From assembly GCA_903905455.1 (NCBI GenBank), contig CAIVGN010000077.1:1-64000 (forward strand): a DNA stretch of 64,000 nucleotides, in the 5' to 3' direction. The notes under the pieces were generated by a model that was not told the DNA's origin, did not search any database, and was given only the letters and a program-made list of their open reading frames with translations. How positions within the stretch are numbered: the stretch's first letter is position 1; every line of letters begins with the position of its first letter. Position numbers and translations under genes: made by a program. This stretch comes from an uncultured Archangium sp. (lineage in GTDB: Bacteria > Myxococcota > Myxococcia > Myxococcales > Myxococcaceae). Positions 15,885 to 27,192 of this stretch are shown piece by piece.

Positions 15885-17207
15885 ATGCCGACGTTCCAGT
15901 GGAAGGGTGAGGGGCTCAAGGCCGTGCAGGCGACGTTCGCGGCGAAGGGGTGGGTGCCCGGGCCGACGGGCGTGCAGGTGGTGCGCACGCTGCGCGCTCA
16001 GCTGCCCGAGGTCACCGGCGGGGCGTGGCTGTGGCTGTGTGGCGAGCGCCCGGCGCCGCGCGCGCTGCAGGCCGCCGTCGACGCCGGGGCCCTCGACGTG
16101 GTCACCACGCTCGAGCGCGGCTGGGAACTGCGGCTGCTCTCGCGCCTCGAGGAGACGCTGGTCGCCGAGCCCCCGTTGCCGGTGGTGAAGGACTTCGTCG
16201 CCGAGAGCCCCGCGGCCCAGGCCATGCTCCGCAAGCTGTACCAGGCCGCGCAGACCTCGATGCCGGTGCTGCTCACCGGCGAGACGGGCACCGGCAAGGA
16301 GCTCGCCTCGCGGTTCCTGCACCAGTGGTCGCCCCGGCGCGCGCGCACCTTCGTGCCCATCAACTGCTCCGCCATCCCCAACGAGCTGATGGAAGGGGAG
16401 CTCTTCGGCTACGTGCGCGGCGCCTTCTCGGGTGCGACCCGCGACTACGACGGCCAGCTCACCGCCGGCGAGGGCGGCACCGTGTTCCTCGACGAGATCG
16501 ACGACACCCCGGTGGTGCTGCAGAACAAGCTGCTGCGCGTGCTCGAGGACCGCGTCATCTCGCGCCTGGGCGAGAACGTGTGGAAGAAGGTCGACTTCCG
16601 CCTCGTGGCCGCCACCAACCGTGACTTGAAGGGCCTCATCGCCCGGGGCCAGTTCGGGGCTGACCTCTTCGAGCGCCTGGCCACGGTGCAGGTCGTGCTG
16701 CCGCCGCTGCGCGAGCGCCTCGAAGACCTGCCGACCCTCGTCACCCAGTTGGTCGCGCGCTTCTACGTGGAGGACCCGCAGGCCACCAGGCGCATGCGGG
16801 TGCGCGAGGTGACGGCCGAGGCGATGGACCTGCTGCGCGCCTACCCCTGGCCGGGCAACATCCGCGAGCTGCGCAACGTGGTGTTCGGCGCGCTGGTGGC
16901 CAAGCGCACCGGCGAGGCGCTGCTGGTCTCCGATCTCCCGCGGCGGCTGTGGGCGCGCCCGGTGGGCGACCCCTCGGCCGACGAGAGCGAGCTCGCGCTC
17001 GAAGCGCGCCTCGCGTCGGGGGCCTTCAACCTGCGCCAGGAGTTAGAACACCTCGAGCGCCGCGCCCTGCGCCTCGCCCTGCGCCGCACCGCGGGCAACG
17101 CCTCCGAGGCCGCGCGGCTGCTGGGCGAGGTGGGCCGTGGGGCCGCGAAGGACCCCGGCGGCACGGTGCGCACCATGATGAAGCGCCTGGGCCTGAGGGA
17201 CGGCTGA
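15885..17207 (+). CDS. Sigma-54-dependent AAA+ transcriptional activator
   Basis: About 440 residues. ATG at 15885 is chosen, since upstream in-frame sequence from a GTG at 15858 is not protein-like; no strong ribosome-binding site is seen. The first 105 residues are not a standard receiver, GAF or FHA domain and may be a degenerate sensor. The AAA+ core has Walker A GETGTGKE (132-139), the sigma-54 contact loop GAFSGA (179-184, Ser for the usual Thr), Walker B GGTVFLDEID and the arginine finger region. The C-terminus keeps a Fis-type helix-turn-helix (NASEAARLLGEV). It ends 6 bases before a convergent kinase gene. It should activate sigma-54 promoters; its targets and signal are unknown. Confidence 0.9.
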   Translation: MPTFQWKGEGLKAVQATFAAKGWVPGPTGVQVVRTLRAQLPEVTGGAWLWLCGERPAPRALQAAVDAGALDVVTTLERGWELRLLSRLEETLVAEPPLPVVKDFVAESPAAQAMLRKLYQAAQTSMPVLLTGETGTGKELASRFLHQWSPRRARTFVPINCSAIPNELMEGELFGYVRGAFSGATRDYDGQLTAGEGGTVFLDEIDDTPVVLQNKLLRVLEDRVISRLGENVWKKVDFRLVAATNRDLKGLIARGQFGADLFERLATVQVVLPPLRERLEDLPTLVTQLVARFYVEDPQATRRMRVREVTAEAMDLLRAYPWPGNIRELRNVVFGALVAKRTGEALLVSDLPRRLWARPVGDPSADESELALEARLASGAFNLRQELEHLERRALRLALRRTAGNASEAARLLGEVGRGAAKDPGGTVRTMMKRLGLRDG

Positions 17208-17213
17208 CGGCGT

Positions 17214-18314
17214 TCAGCCCCGGGGGAAGGAGATGACGAACGCGGCCCCGCCCCCGGGCCGGTCGGTCACCACCACGCCGCCGCCGTGCGCCTGGGCCAC
17301 CAGCTTGACGAGGTAGAGCCCCAGCCCGTGCCCGCGCCGGCCGCCGGCCTTCTGCAGCGCCAGCGAGCCGAACATGTCGAACAGCTCGCCCTTGAGGAAG
17401 TCGGGCACGCCCGCGCCCCGGTCGCACACCGAGAGCGTGAGCTGGGTCTCGGTGCCGGTGACCTCGACGTCGACGCGCTCGCGTGTGTGGCGGAAGGCGT
17501 TGATCAACAGGTTCTCGAGCGCGCGCCGCAGGAGCTTGGCGTCGGCGCTGCCGGTCACGTCGCCCGTGGCCTGCACCCGCACGTCGATGTTCCCGTCGAG
17601 GGCCGCGGTGCGCAGGGTGGTCACCACCGAGTTGGCCAGGTCTTCGAGATCGGTCGGGCTGCGCTCGAGCTGCAGCTGCCCCTTCTCCAGCATGCGCACC
17701 TTGAGCAGGTCGCTGACGCCCTCCATCACCCGGTTGAGCGCGTTCTTCCCCAGCAGGAAGATGTCGCGGTCAGCCTCGACGATCTGCGGCTCCATCAACT
17801 GGAAGGCGCTCTTCACCGCGGTCAGCGGGTTGCGCAGGTCGTGCACCAGCAGCGCCGTGAGGTCGTCCTTGAGGGCCTGCAGCTGGCTGAGCGACTCGAG
17901 CTGCTGGCGGATCAGCTGTTCCTGCCGCCGCAGGCGCACGAAGTTCTGCACCCGCAGCACCAGCTCGCGCCGGTCGATGGGCTTGGTGAGGTAGTCGTCG
18001 GCCCCGGCCTCGAGGCCCGCGTTGCGGTTGGCCTGGTCGTCGAGGGCCGTGAGGATCAACACCGGCAGGGGCCCGCGGGCCTTCGCCTTGAGCTGCGGGC
18101 AGGCCTGCAGCCCGGTCATGCCCGGCATCATCACGTCGATGACCACCACCTCGACGTCGTTCTGCTCGACGAGGGTGAGCGCCTCGACGCCGCTCTCGGC
18201 CTCCAACACCCGAAAGCGCTGCGAGAGCGCCAGCCGCACCAGGCGACGGATCGACTCGTCGTCATCGACGACCAGCACCAGCGGCTTCGACTCAGATTCA
18301 GACTCAGCAGACAT
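17214..18314 (-). CDS. Response regulator-histidine kinase hybrid
   Basis: A 366-residue cytosolic protein. An N-terminal receiver (phospho-acceptor Asp60 in VVVIDVMMPG, Lys111) is followed by a short coiled coil, then a histidine kinase with H-box LLVHDLRNPL (His158) and an ATPase domain (N-box NLLINAFRHT, G-boxes CDRGAGVPDF and GHGLGLYLVK). The receiver-before-kinase order is common in myxobacteria, where phosphate or signal on the receiver modulates the kinase. The start after an ATG with a Ser/Glu-rich opening is reasonable. It is last in the long minus-strand signalling run and meets the enhancer-binding protein tail to tail, so the two might belong to one pathway, though nothing proves it. 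Confidence 0.92.
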   Translation of the reverse strand: MSAESESESKPLVLVVDDDESIRRLVRLALSQRFRVLEAESGVEALTLVEQNDVEVVVIDVMMPGMTGLQACPQLKAKARGPLPVLILTALDDQANRNAGLEAGADDYLTKPIDRRELVLRVQNFVRLRRQEQLIRQQLESLSQLQALKDDLTALLVHDLRNPLTAVKSAFQLMEPQIVEADRDIFLLGKNALNRVMEGVSDLLKVRMLEKGQLQLERSPTDLEDLANSVVTTLRTAALDGNIDVRVQATGDVTGSADAKLLRRALENLLINAFRHTRERVDVEVTGTETQLTLSVCDRGAGVPDFLKGELFDMFGSLALQKAGGRRGHGLGLYLVKLVAQAHGGGVVVTDRPGGGAAFVISFPRG

Positions 18315-18402
18315 CCTGGGTCAGAACATCACCGCCTGCCCCGCACCTCGCAAGGTGGGCATTGTACGCAGGGTCATTCACCGTCGTCGGGGTCGGCCCG
18401 AC

Positions 18403-19707
18403 TCAGATGCGCAGGTCGCCCTCGGCGAGGCCCAGTTGGGCGGTGCGCGTCAGGCGCTGGCTGGCCAGCTGCAACACCTGCTTCTTCACCGCGGGGTTGC
18501 TGAGCACCAGCGCGCGGAAGTCGGCGGCGGTCACGCGCAGGGCCACCACGGGCTCCCTGGCCTGCACCACCGCCGAGACCGGCAACTGCGCCGCTACGGA
18601 GATCTCCCCGAACGCGTCACCTTCCACCAGGTCCGGGTAGGGCGAAGGCGTGCCCGCCCGGTGGAACACGGTGCAGCGCCCGCGCAGCAGCAGGTACACC
18701 GCCTCGCCGGTGGTCCCCTCTTCGAGGATGACCTCGCCTTTGCGGAAGGTGCACGACTGGAACGCCTGCGACAGCGCGGCCCGCTCGGCCTCGTCGAGCG
18801 GCGAGAGCAGCGGGTTGGCGCGCAGCAGGTTCTCCAGCAGTCGCTGGCGGAAGAAGCCCTCGAGCCCGGTACGCACGTTGGGGAAGCGCGCCACCAGCCC
18901 GTCCATCGGCTCGCGGGGGAACTCGAGCACCACCACGTCGCCGTCGGCCACCACCGTCGCCAGCCGCGGCGCGCCGGAGAGCAGCGCCATCTCGCCGAAG
19001 AACGCGCCCTCTTCCATCGTGGCCACCCGCCGGTCTGCGCGGAGCACCGACACCGTGCCCTGGGCCAGCGCGTACATCGCCTCGCCGGGCTCGCCTTCCT
19101 TGAGGATGGTCTCGCCCGCCGAAAAGGAGCGCACCTCCATGGCGTCGCGCATCACCGCGATCAGCTCCTCGTTGCTCAGCGACGAGAAGAGCGGGATCTG
19201 CGGCAGCGCCCCGCGCGGCGGGGGCGGAGGCTCGGCCTCGAACACCAGCGCCTCTTCGATGAACAGGTCGAACTCCGGCTCCTCCTTGGTGGCGGAGACC
19301 GGGGCCGCGGCGGCGTTCGCCTGGGCAATGGCGGCCGCCTCGAGCGGCGCCACCCGGGGCATCACCAGCCGGATGCTCGGCGGCTCGTTGCGCGCGGCGT
19401 ACAGCTCGGCGAGCCGCTCCTGGGCCCGCGCGTTGGCCGGGTCGAGCTGGAGGATGACGCGGCACAGGGCGATGGCCTTGAAGAACAGGCCCTGCTCGGC
19501 GTAGCGCTGCACCACCTCGGTGTACTCGGCGGCGGCCGCCTTCGCCTCGCCCTGGCGCGCGAGGATCTCCGCCACCTTCTGGCGCACCCCCAGGTCACCC
19601 GGTGCGGCCTTGGAAACGGCGCGGTACCCTTCGAGCGCCGCGGCCAGCTTGCCCTTGGAGAGGAACTCGGCTGCGCGGTCTTTCTGGCGGCGAACGGCGT
19701 CGGACAT
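18403..19707 (-). CDS. TPR protein with two cyclic-nucleotide-binding domains
   Basis: A 434-residue soluble protein. Residues about 5-110 are TPR-like helices (GKLAAALEGYRAVSKAAPGDL, ALCRVILQLDPANARAQERL). After a Pro/Ala linker come two cyclic-nucleotide-binding domains: the first with GEMALLSGAPRLATVVA, close to the phosphate-binding cassette FGE-(L)-(A)-R-(A)-A but with Pro before Arg, the second with FGEISVAAQLPVSAVVQA, where the cassette Arg is replaced, so cNMP binding by the second is doubtful. No DNA-binding or catalytic domain is present, so it is probably a scaffold or sensor. It is 22 bases downstream of the BatA-like gene. Confidence 0.9.
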   Translation of the reverse strand: MSDAVRRQKDRAAEFLSKGKLAAALEGYRAVSKAAPGDLGVRQKVAEILARQGEAKAAAAEYTEVVQRYAEQGLFFKAIALCRVILQLDPANARAQERLAELYAARNEPPSIRLVMPRVAPLEAAAIAQANAAAAPVSATKEEPEFDLFIEEALVFEAEPPPPPRGALPQIPLFSSLSNEELIAVMRDAMEVRSFSAGETILKEGEPGEAMYALAQGTVSVLRADRRVATMEEGAFFGEMALLSGAPRLATVVADGDVVVLEFPREPMDGLVARFPNVRTGLEGFFRQRLLENLLRANPLLSPLDEAERAALSQAFQSCTFRKGEVILEEGTTGEAVYLLLRGRCTVFHRAGTPSPYPDLVEGDAFGEISVAAQLPVSAVVQAREPVVALRVTAADFRALVLSNPAVKKQVLQLASQRLTRTAQLGLAEGDLRI

Positions 19708-19729
19708 GGGCCCCGACTTACCACCGTCG

Positions 19730-21820
19730 TCACTTCCGCAGCAGCATGCCCTCGAAGAAGAAGGCCAGCACCGCGATGGTGATGAGCCACGTCCACAGGG
19801 GCGTCGACGACTCGCCCCCGCCGCTGCCCGCGGTGCGCACCGACTCTTCCCCCAGCCACTCGCCCAGCGCGTCCAGCGAGTGCCGCGAGAGGTTGCTCGC
19901 CCCCGGGTCGATGGCCACGGCGAAGCCCAGCCGCTCGAGCACCGCGCCCTTCGCGTCCACCACCACCCACGGCCCCGGCTCCGGCATCGGGCCGCCGGTC
20001 ACCGCGCCCCCGGGTTGCGTGGTCAACGCCACCTCCGCGCCCGACGCTGCCCGGGCCCAGGCCGGTGACTGGCCGTTCTCCGGCGTCAGCGAGACCGTCG
20101 AGCCCACCTTCGCGCGCACCTCTTCGCGTTCGTCGAGGGTGCCGGTGAGCCAGCCGGCCACCCGCTGCATGAGCGGGAGGAACGAGGTGCGGATCGGCAG
20201 GTCGCTCCAGTCGCGGTCGACGGTGGAGGCGAAGACGAAGAGCCGGCCCTTGCCACGCCGCGAGGCGAGGAACACCGGGGCCCCGTCGTCCATCGTGCCC
20301 AGCACCTCGGTCTCCACGCCCTGCGCGTCGCCCTCGAACAAGGCGTAGCGGTAGAAGCGCGTCGAGAGCAGGCCTTCGCGGGCGCGCCCGGTGAAGGGCA
20401 GCATCACCGGGTGGTTGAGCGCGGCCTGGGTGAGGCGCGCGGCGCGCGTGGCGGCGTCCGGGGCGTTGGGCTCGACGGCGGTCTTCACCACCCTCAGCTT
20501 GCGCGGCAACACCCGGCCCATGGAGGCGTTCCACGCCTCGGGGTCCACGCGGTCGCCCACGCTGATGAAGAGCCCACCGCCCTCGAGCACGAAGGTCTCG
20601 AGTGCCCGGGCCATCTCCGGCGGGGGCGCCTCGACGTTGAGCAGGAGCACCACGTCGTAGTCCGAGAGCTTCTCGTGCCACGCGGCGTCGGCGTCGCGCA
20701 GCACCGCGCGCACCGGGCTCCCCGTGGCCGAGAGCGCGGCCTCGGTGAAGAAGGCCTCGTCCTTGTACTTCTGTGGGCTGGGCGAGCCGTTGACCACCAG
20801 CGCGGTGAGCTCGCGGGGCACCGAGAGCACCACGCTGAGCGCGTCGTCGTCGGTCAGCGCGTCGGTCTCGAGGCGGCCGGTCACCGTCGCCACGCCGCCC
20901 TTGGCGAAGCGCCACGAGAGCGTCTTCTGCGTGGTGCCGTCGGCCGACACGTCGACGAAGCCCTTCTGCACCACCTCGCCATCCACCTCGAGGCGCAGCT
21001 CGACGTCGCGCGCCGCGGTGGCCGCGAAGTTGCGCACCGTGAAGGTGAACTGCCACGCCCGGGGTCCCAGCTGCGGGGCGGCCTCGGCGCGCACGTCGAT
21101 GAGCGCCCGGTTGGGCAGCTCCTTCTTGCCGCGCGCCACGTCGCGCACCACCACCTCGGGCTTGAGCTTCTCACCCTTTTGCCCCGCGCCGAGCGGGGGC
21201 GGGGCCTCGAGGCGCAGCGAGCCCTGGGCCAGGGCGCTGACCAGCACCAGCCGGCGGTTGGGCAGCGGCGAGTCGTCCAGGGAGCGGGCGGCGAGCTCGA
21301 GGCACTGGTTCAGGTCGATGGCCTCGAAGCCCGGCGCCGCGTCGTCGAGGGCGGCCAGCAGCCGGGTGCGCTCGAAGCCCAGCGGCGCGGCGGCCACCGG
21401 GGCGCGGGTGCACACCACCACCGTGGCGGGCTCTTCCTGCGACAGCTCGCGCAGCGCGGTCTTCGCCTCGTCCTTCGCCACGTCGAACAGCCGCGTGCCG
21501 TCGCTCCAGCGCAGCGAAAGCGAGGTGTCGAGCACCACCGCCGTCGCCGCCAGGCCGCGCCGCGAGGACGCGAGGTCGCTGGTCGAGAACGAGGGCCGCG
21601 AGAGGGCCAGGGGTACGGCGAGCAACAGCAGGGTGCGCAGCAGGTAGAGCAGCAGGCGCTTGAGGCGCAGGCGCGAGGCGGTGCGCTTCTGGCTGCGGAG
21701 CACGAAGTCGAGCGCCGCGAAGGGCACCTGCCGCGGTCGACGGCGATCGAAGAGGTGCACCAGCAGCGGGATGAGGGCTGCGAGCGTACCTGCGAGGAAC
21801 CACGGCTGACCGAAAGTCAC
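19730..21820 (-). CDS. BatA-like membrane protein with VWA domain
   Basis: A 696-residue inner-membrane protein. The N-terminus has two membrane helices joined by a short basic loop (LVHLFDRRRPRQVPF), the BatA/DUF double-helix signature. A von Willebrand A domain follows, with a MIDAS start VLDTSLS (DxSxS). The second half has an Ig-like region and a GATase1-like fold with GGGLFISVGD, then a final membrane helix (TPLWTWLITIAVLAFFF). Such proteins work with MoxR ATPases and DUF58 proteins in envelope stress or complex assembly. The DUF58 gene is two genes upstream, but a hybrid kinase is inserted between and no MoxR gene is present nearby. Confidence 0.88.
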   Translation of the reverse strand: MTFGQPWFLAGTLAALIPLLVHLFDRRRPRQVPFAALDFVLRSQKRTASRLRLKRLLLYLLRTLLLLAVPLALSRPSFSTSDLASSRRGLAATAVVLDTSLSLRWSDGTRLFDVAKDEAKTALRELSQEEPATVVVCTRAPVAAAPLGFERTRLLAALDDAAPGFEAIDLNQCLELAARSLDDSPLPNRRLVLVSALAQGSLRLEAPPPLGAGQKGEKLKPEVVVRDVARGKKELPNRALIDVRAEAAPQLGPRAWQFTFTVRNFAATAARDVELRLEVDGEVVQKGFVDVSADGTTQKTLSWRFAKGGVATVTGRLETDALTDDDALSVVLSVPRELTALVVNGSPSPQKYKDEAFFTEAALSATGSPVRAVLRDADAAWHEKLSDYDVVLLLNVEAPPPEMARALETFVLEGGGLFISVGDRVDPEAWNASMGRVLPRKLRVVKTAVEPNAPDAATRAARLTQAALNHPVMLPFTGRAREGLLSTRFYRYALFEGDAQGVETEVLGTMDDGAPVFLASRRGKGRLFVFASTVDRDWSDLPIRTSFLPLMQRVAGWLTGTLDEREEVRAKVGSTVSLTPENGQSPAWARAASGAEVALTTQPGGAVTGGPMPEPGPWVVVDAKGAVLERLGFAVAIDPGASNLSRHSLDALGEWLGEESVRTAGSGGGESSTPLWTWLITIAVLAFFFEGMLLRK

Positions 21821-21842
21821 GAGCGCTGCGTAACACAGCCCG

Positions 21843-24200
21843 TCAGGCGAGCGCCCTTCGCACCGCCGCGGCCATCGTCGCCCGATCGACCGGCTTGGCC
21901 ATCACCGCCGTCACTCCGGCCGCCTGCACGCTGGCCTCGTCGAGGGCGTCGCTGAAGCCGCTGCAGATGATGATGCGGGCCTGGGGCCGCTCGGCGTGGA
22001 GCGCGCGGGCCAGCTCCAGCCCCGTGAGCCGGGGCATCGTCTGGTCCGAGACCACGAGGTCGAAGTCGGCCGGGGCGGCCCGGAAGCGCTCCAGCGCCTC
22101 CTGCCCGTCGCAGGCCTCCGTCACCCGGTAGCCCAGGGACACCAGGATGCGCCGCAGGGCGGTGCGCACCATGGGCTGGTCGTCGACCACCAGCACGTGC
22201 TCGTGGCCTCCGGCCCCGGTGACCACCGGCGCCACCGGTGCCGGCGCGGCCTCCACCAGGGGGAAGAGCACGTCGAAGCATGAGCCCTGGGCCGGGGCGC
22301 TCTCGACGTCGATGGTGCCCCCGGCCGCTTCCACGATGCCGTGCACCACGGCCAGGCCCAGCCCGTGGCCCTGGGCCTTGGTGGTGAGGTAGGGCTCGAA
22401 GAGCCGGGCGCGCACCGCGGAGTCCATGCCCATGCCGTCGTCCTTCACCCGCAGCCGGGCGCGGGGCGGCGAGCCCGGCTCCTCCACCCGGCACAGCGAG
22501 ACGTCGATGCGCCCGTGGGGCCCCACCGCGTCGCGGGCGTTGGCGCAGAGGTTGAGCACCACCTGGTGCACCTGGGTGCGGTCGGCCAGCACCGTGCCCA
22601 CGTCGCGGGCCACCGCCACCGACAGCGCCACCGTGGAGGGGATCGCCGCGCGCGCCAGGCCCATGGCCTGCTCCACCGCCTGCGAGAGGTCGATGGGGGT
22701 GTGCTTCGGCTTGTCCTTCCGGCTGAAGGTGAGGATCTGCTTCACCAGGTCGCGGGCGCGCAGCGCGGCCTCGTGAATCAGGGTGAGGCTCTCGTGCTCG
22801 CCCGAGCCGGGCGCCACGTCCTCGAGCGACACCTCGGCGCTGCTCAAGATGGCGGCCAGCAGGTTGTTGAAGTCGTGGGCCACGCCGCCGGCGAGCCGGC
22901 CCACGGCCTCGAGCTTCTCGGCGTGCCGCAGCTGCTCTTCGAGGGCCTCCTTTTCCTGCCGCGCCTTCCAGCGGTCGGTGATGTCGGTGGTGGTGACCAG
23001 CAGCCGCGACCAGTCGTCTTCGTGGCCCTCGTCGAGCGTGGCGCGCACCGCCACCCAGCGCCTGTCCCCGGTGAGCGTGCCGTTCCACCCCTCGGAGGTG
23101 GCCACCTTGCTGCCGCTCATCAGGTCGGCGATCTCCGTGCCCAGGTCGGGCAACGACTCGGGCAGGAAGACGCGGTGCAGGTTGGCCAGCAGCTCGGCTT
23201 CGTCCTTCGCGCCCACCATCTCGCAGGCCGCCGCGTTCACCGAGAGCACCCGCAAGCCCCGGGTGCAGCGCGCCACGTCTTCGGGGTGCACGCGGAAGTG
23301 CTGGTGGAAGTCGGTCACCCCGCGGGCCTTGAGCTCGTCGAGGAAGCGCTTGGGCTCCGAGAGGTCCTCTTCCCACACGCCGACGGGCACCCGCTGCAGC
23401 AACTCCCGGTGCCGGCGCTCGCTCTGGGCCAGGCGCTGCTCTGCTTCGCGTTGGGCGGTGACGTCGCGCATCACCACCACGGTCATGGTCACGCCGGCGT
23501 CGACGTAGCCCGAGGCATGCACCTCGAGGTCCAGCGCCGTGCCGTCCCGACGACGACCCTTCGCGGGGTACGACGACGGCGCCGGGACCCCCTCGCTGCG
23601 CAGGCGCACGTTCTCCTTGATGCGCGCGTGGTCCGCGGGGTCGATGAGGTCGAGAATGGGCACTCCGTTCAACGCCTCCGGCGAGGGGTAGCCGAAGAGC
23701 TGAGCGTAGGCGGCGTTCACTTCGACGTGCACCCCGGCGCGCGAGATGCCCATGGCCGCCGTCGACGCGTCGAAGAAGGCGCGTGAGCGGGCCTCGGCCG
23801 TGTGCCGGGCGTGCTCGGCCTGGAGCCGGGGCCGGAGATCGCGCACCGCGACCAGCACCACCCCGCCCCCCAGCGGAGAGGCGCTCACCTCGACGGGCAC
23901 CCGCTGGCCATCGGGGTGCAGGAAGAACTCGGGGTCGCTGGGCTCAGGGTTCCCCGTGGCCAGCATGCGCGCCACCCGGGCCTTGACCTGCTCGAGGCTC
24001 TCGGGCGCGACGAAGCCCAGCACCGCGCGGCCCACCATCGCCGAGGGAGAGGGCAGGCCGAGGAGCCTCGCGGCGGCATCGTTGGCCCACAAGACGTCGT
24101 GCGCGTCGTGCGCGATGAGCCCGTCGGGTGCGAACTCCGCGAGGCGACGAAACGCGGCGTCGTCAAAGGGGGTGGGGGGCTGCGTCCTGTCGTCCTGCAT
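21843..24200 (-). CDS. PAS-containing hybrid histidine kinase
   Basis: A 785-residue soluble kinase. Three PAS-type sensory domains occupy residues about 12-410 (GLIAHDAHDVLWANDAAARL, AMGISRAGVHVEVNAAYAQL). Next come the dimerisation/phospho-acceptor segment GGVAHDFNNLLAAIL (His442), the ATPase domain (N-box NLCANARDAV, G-box GHGLGLAVVHG) and a C-terminal receiver with Asp719 in VVSDQTMPRL. The HDFNN H-box is typical of this kinase class. No membrane helix or DNA-binding domain is present. It lies between the DUF58 and BatA-like genes on the same strand, 22 bases before the latter, so it is probably co-expressed with them. Signal unknown. Confidence 0.93.
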   Translation of the reverse strand: MQDDRTQPPTPFDDAAFRRLAEFAPDGLIAHDAHDVLWANDAAARLLGLPSPSAMVGRAVLGFVAPESLEQVKARVARMLATGNPEPSDPEFFLHPDGQRVPVEVSASPLGGGVVLVAVRDLRPRLQAEHARHTAEARSRAFFDASTAAMGISRAGVHVEVNAAYAQLFGYPSPEALNGVPILDLIDPADHARIKENVRLRSEGVPAPSSYPAKGRRRDGTALDLEVHASGYVDAGVTMTVVVMRDVTAQREAEQRLAQSERRHRELLQRVPVGVWEEDLSEPKRFLDELKARGVTDFHQHFRVHPEDVARCTRGLRVLSVNAAACEMVGAKDEAELLANLHRVFLPESLPDLGTEIADLMSGSKVATSEGWNGTLTGDRRWVAVRATLDEGHEDDWSRLLVTTTDITDRWKARQEKEALEEQLRHAEKLEAVGRLAGGVAHDFNNLLAAILSSAEVSLEDVAPGSGEHESLTLIHEAALRARDLVKQILTFSRKDKPKHTPIDLSQAVEQAMGLARAAIPSTVALSVAVARDVGTVLADRTQVHQVVLNLCANARDAVGPHGRIDVSLCRVEEPGSPPRARLRVKDDGMGMDSAVRARLFEPYLTTKAQGHGLGLAVVHGIVEAAGGTIDVESAPAQGSCFDVLFPLVEAAPAPVAPVVTGAGGHEHVLVVDDQPMVRTALRRILVSLGYRVTEACDGQEALERFRAAPADFDLVVSDQTMPRLTGLELARALHAERPQARIIICSGFSDALDEASVQAAGVTAVMAKPVDRATMAAAVRRALA

Positions 24201-24307
24201 CGAGGCTCCTCGCGGGGGATTGGACCACCACGCCCCACACCGTCAGCGAACGTCTCTTCGGGCCAGGCTCCACCCGTGATGCGAGGCCCCAGGCCCCGGG
24301 CGGGAGC

Positions 24308-25186
24308 TTAGAGTCGCCCGCCGCGCCGCGCGAGGAACCGCAGCAACGCCTGGTCGATGGGCTCGTCGGTGCGCACCAGCTCGTAGTCGCAGTCTGCCGC
24401 GCGGCAGGCGTCCTTGGTGTTGGCGAGGAAGCGCCCGAACTCCTCGAGGTAGCTCTCGCGGATCTCCCGCGGGTTGACCTCGACCTGGCGCGCGTCTTCC
24501 ATGGACACGAAGAGCGTGGGGTCTTCGAAGGGGAACAGGAGCTCGGCCGGGTCGAGCAGGTGGAAGAGGGCCACGTCGTGCTTGCGCGAGCGCAGGGCCA
24601 GCACGCGCTTGAGGGCGTCCTGCTTCTCGTCGAAGAAGTCGGAGAACACGCACACCAGGCTGCGCCGGGGGAGCTTCTCGGCGAGGGTGTCGGCCGCGCT
24701 CGCGAGGTCGGTGGGCCCCTGGGCGGTGGCCGTCTCGAGCGCCCCGAGCACCACCTGGAGGTGCGTCGCCGCCGAACGCGGGGGCACCTCGGCGAAGCGC
24801 CCGGCCGCCACCAGCGCCACGCCCGCCGCGTCTTGCTGCCGCACCAGCAGGTGGCTGAGCGTCGCGGCCATCACCCGGGCCACGTCCAGCTTCGAGAGCC
24901 CGGTGGTGCCGAAGCCCATGGACCCCGAGGTGTCGACCACCATCACCGCCCGGAGGTTCGTCTCGTGCTCGAAGCGCTTGACGTAATACTTGTCGAACTT
25001 GCCGAAGGCCTTCCAGTCGAGGTGGCGCAGCTCGTCGCCGGGCGCGTATTCCTTGTGCTCGGCGAACTCGACGCTCTGGCCCTGGTGTGGCGACTTGTGT
25101 TGGCCGGAGAGGACCCCTTCGACGACCGCGCGCGCCCGCAGCTTGAGACCGGCGATGCGGGACAGCGTGGCGGCGTCGAGCAGCAT
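24308..25186 (-). CDS. DUF58 (VWA-like) protein
   Basis: A 292-residue protein of the DUF58 family. It carries the family signature GDELRHLDWKAFGKFDKYYV followed by the VWA-like MIDAS motif VVDTSGSM (residues about 94-101). Length is typical. DUF58 proteins sit between a MoxR AAA+ ATPase and membrane VWA proteins of the Bat class in many genomes. Here the next genes downstream are a hybrid kinase and the BatA-like protein. No MoxR gene is in the window. The 107-base gap after it, before the kinase gene, is large enough for a separate promoter. Confidence 0.93.
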   Translation of the reverse strand: MLLDAATLSRIAGLKLRARAVVEGVLSGQHKSPHQGQSVEFAEHKEYAPGDELRHLDWKAFGKFDKYYVKRFEHETNLRAVMVVDTSGSMGFGTTGLSKLDVARVMAATLSHLLVRQQDAAGVALVAAGRFAEVPPRSAATHLQVVLGALETATAQGPTDLASAADTLAEKLPRRSLVCVFSDFFDEKQDALKRVLALRSRKHDVALFHLLDPAELLFPFEDPTLFVSMEDARQVEVNPREIRESYLEEFGRFLANTKDACRAADCDYELVRTDEPIDQALLRFLARRGGRL

Positions 25187-25235
25187 GGCGCCGGTCTAAC
25201 GCACCCCCGCCTGCCTCGCACCGCCCGTCAGCGGC

Positions 25236-27161
<1,926 letters not shown>

Positions 27162-27192
27162 GAAACCCTCGAAGGCGACAGCTGCCTGCTGG

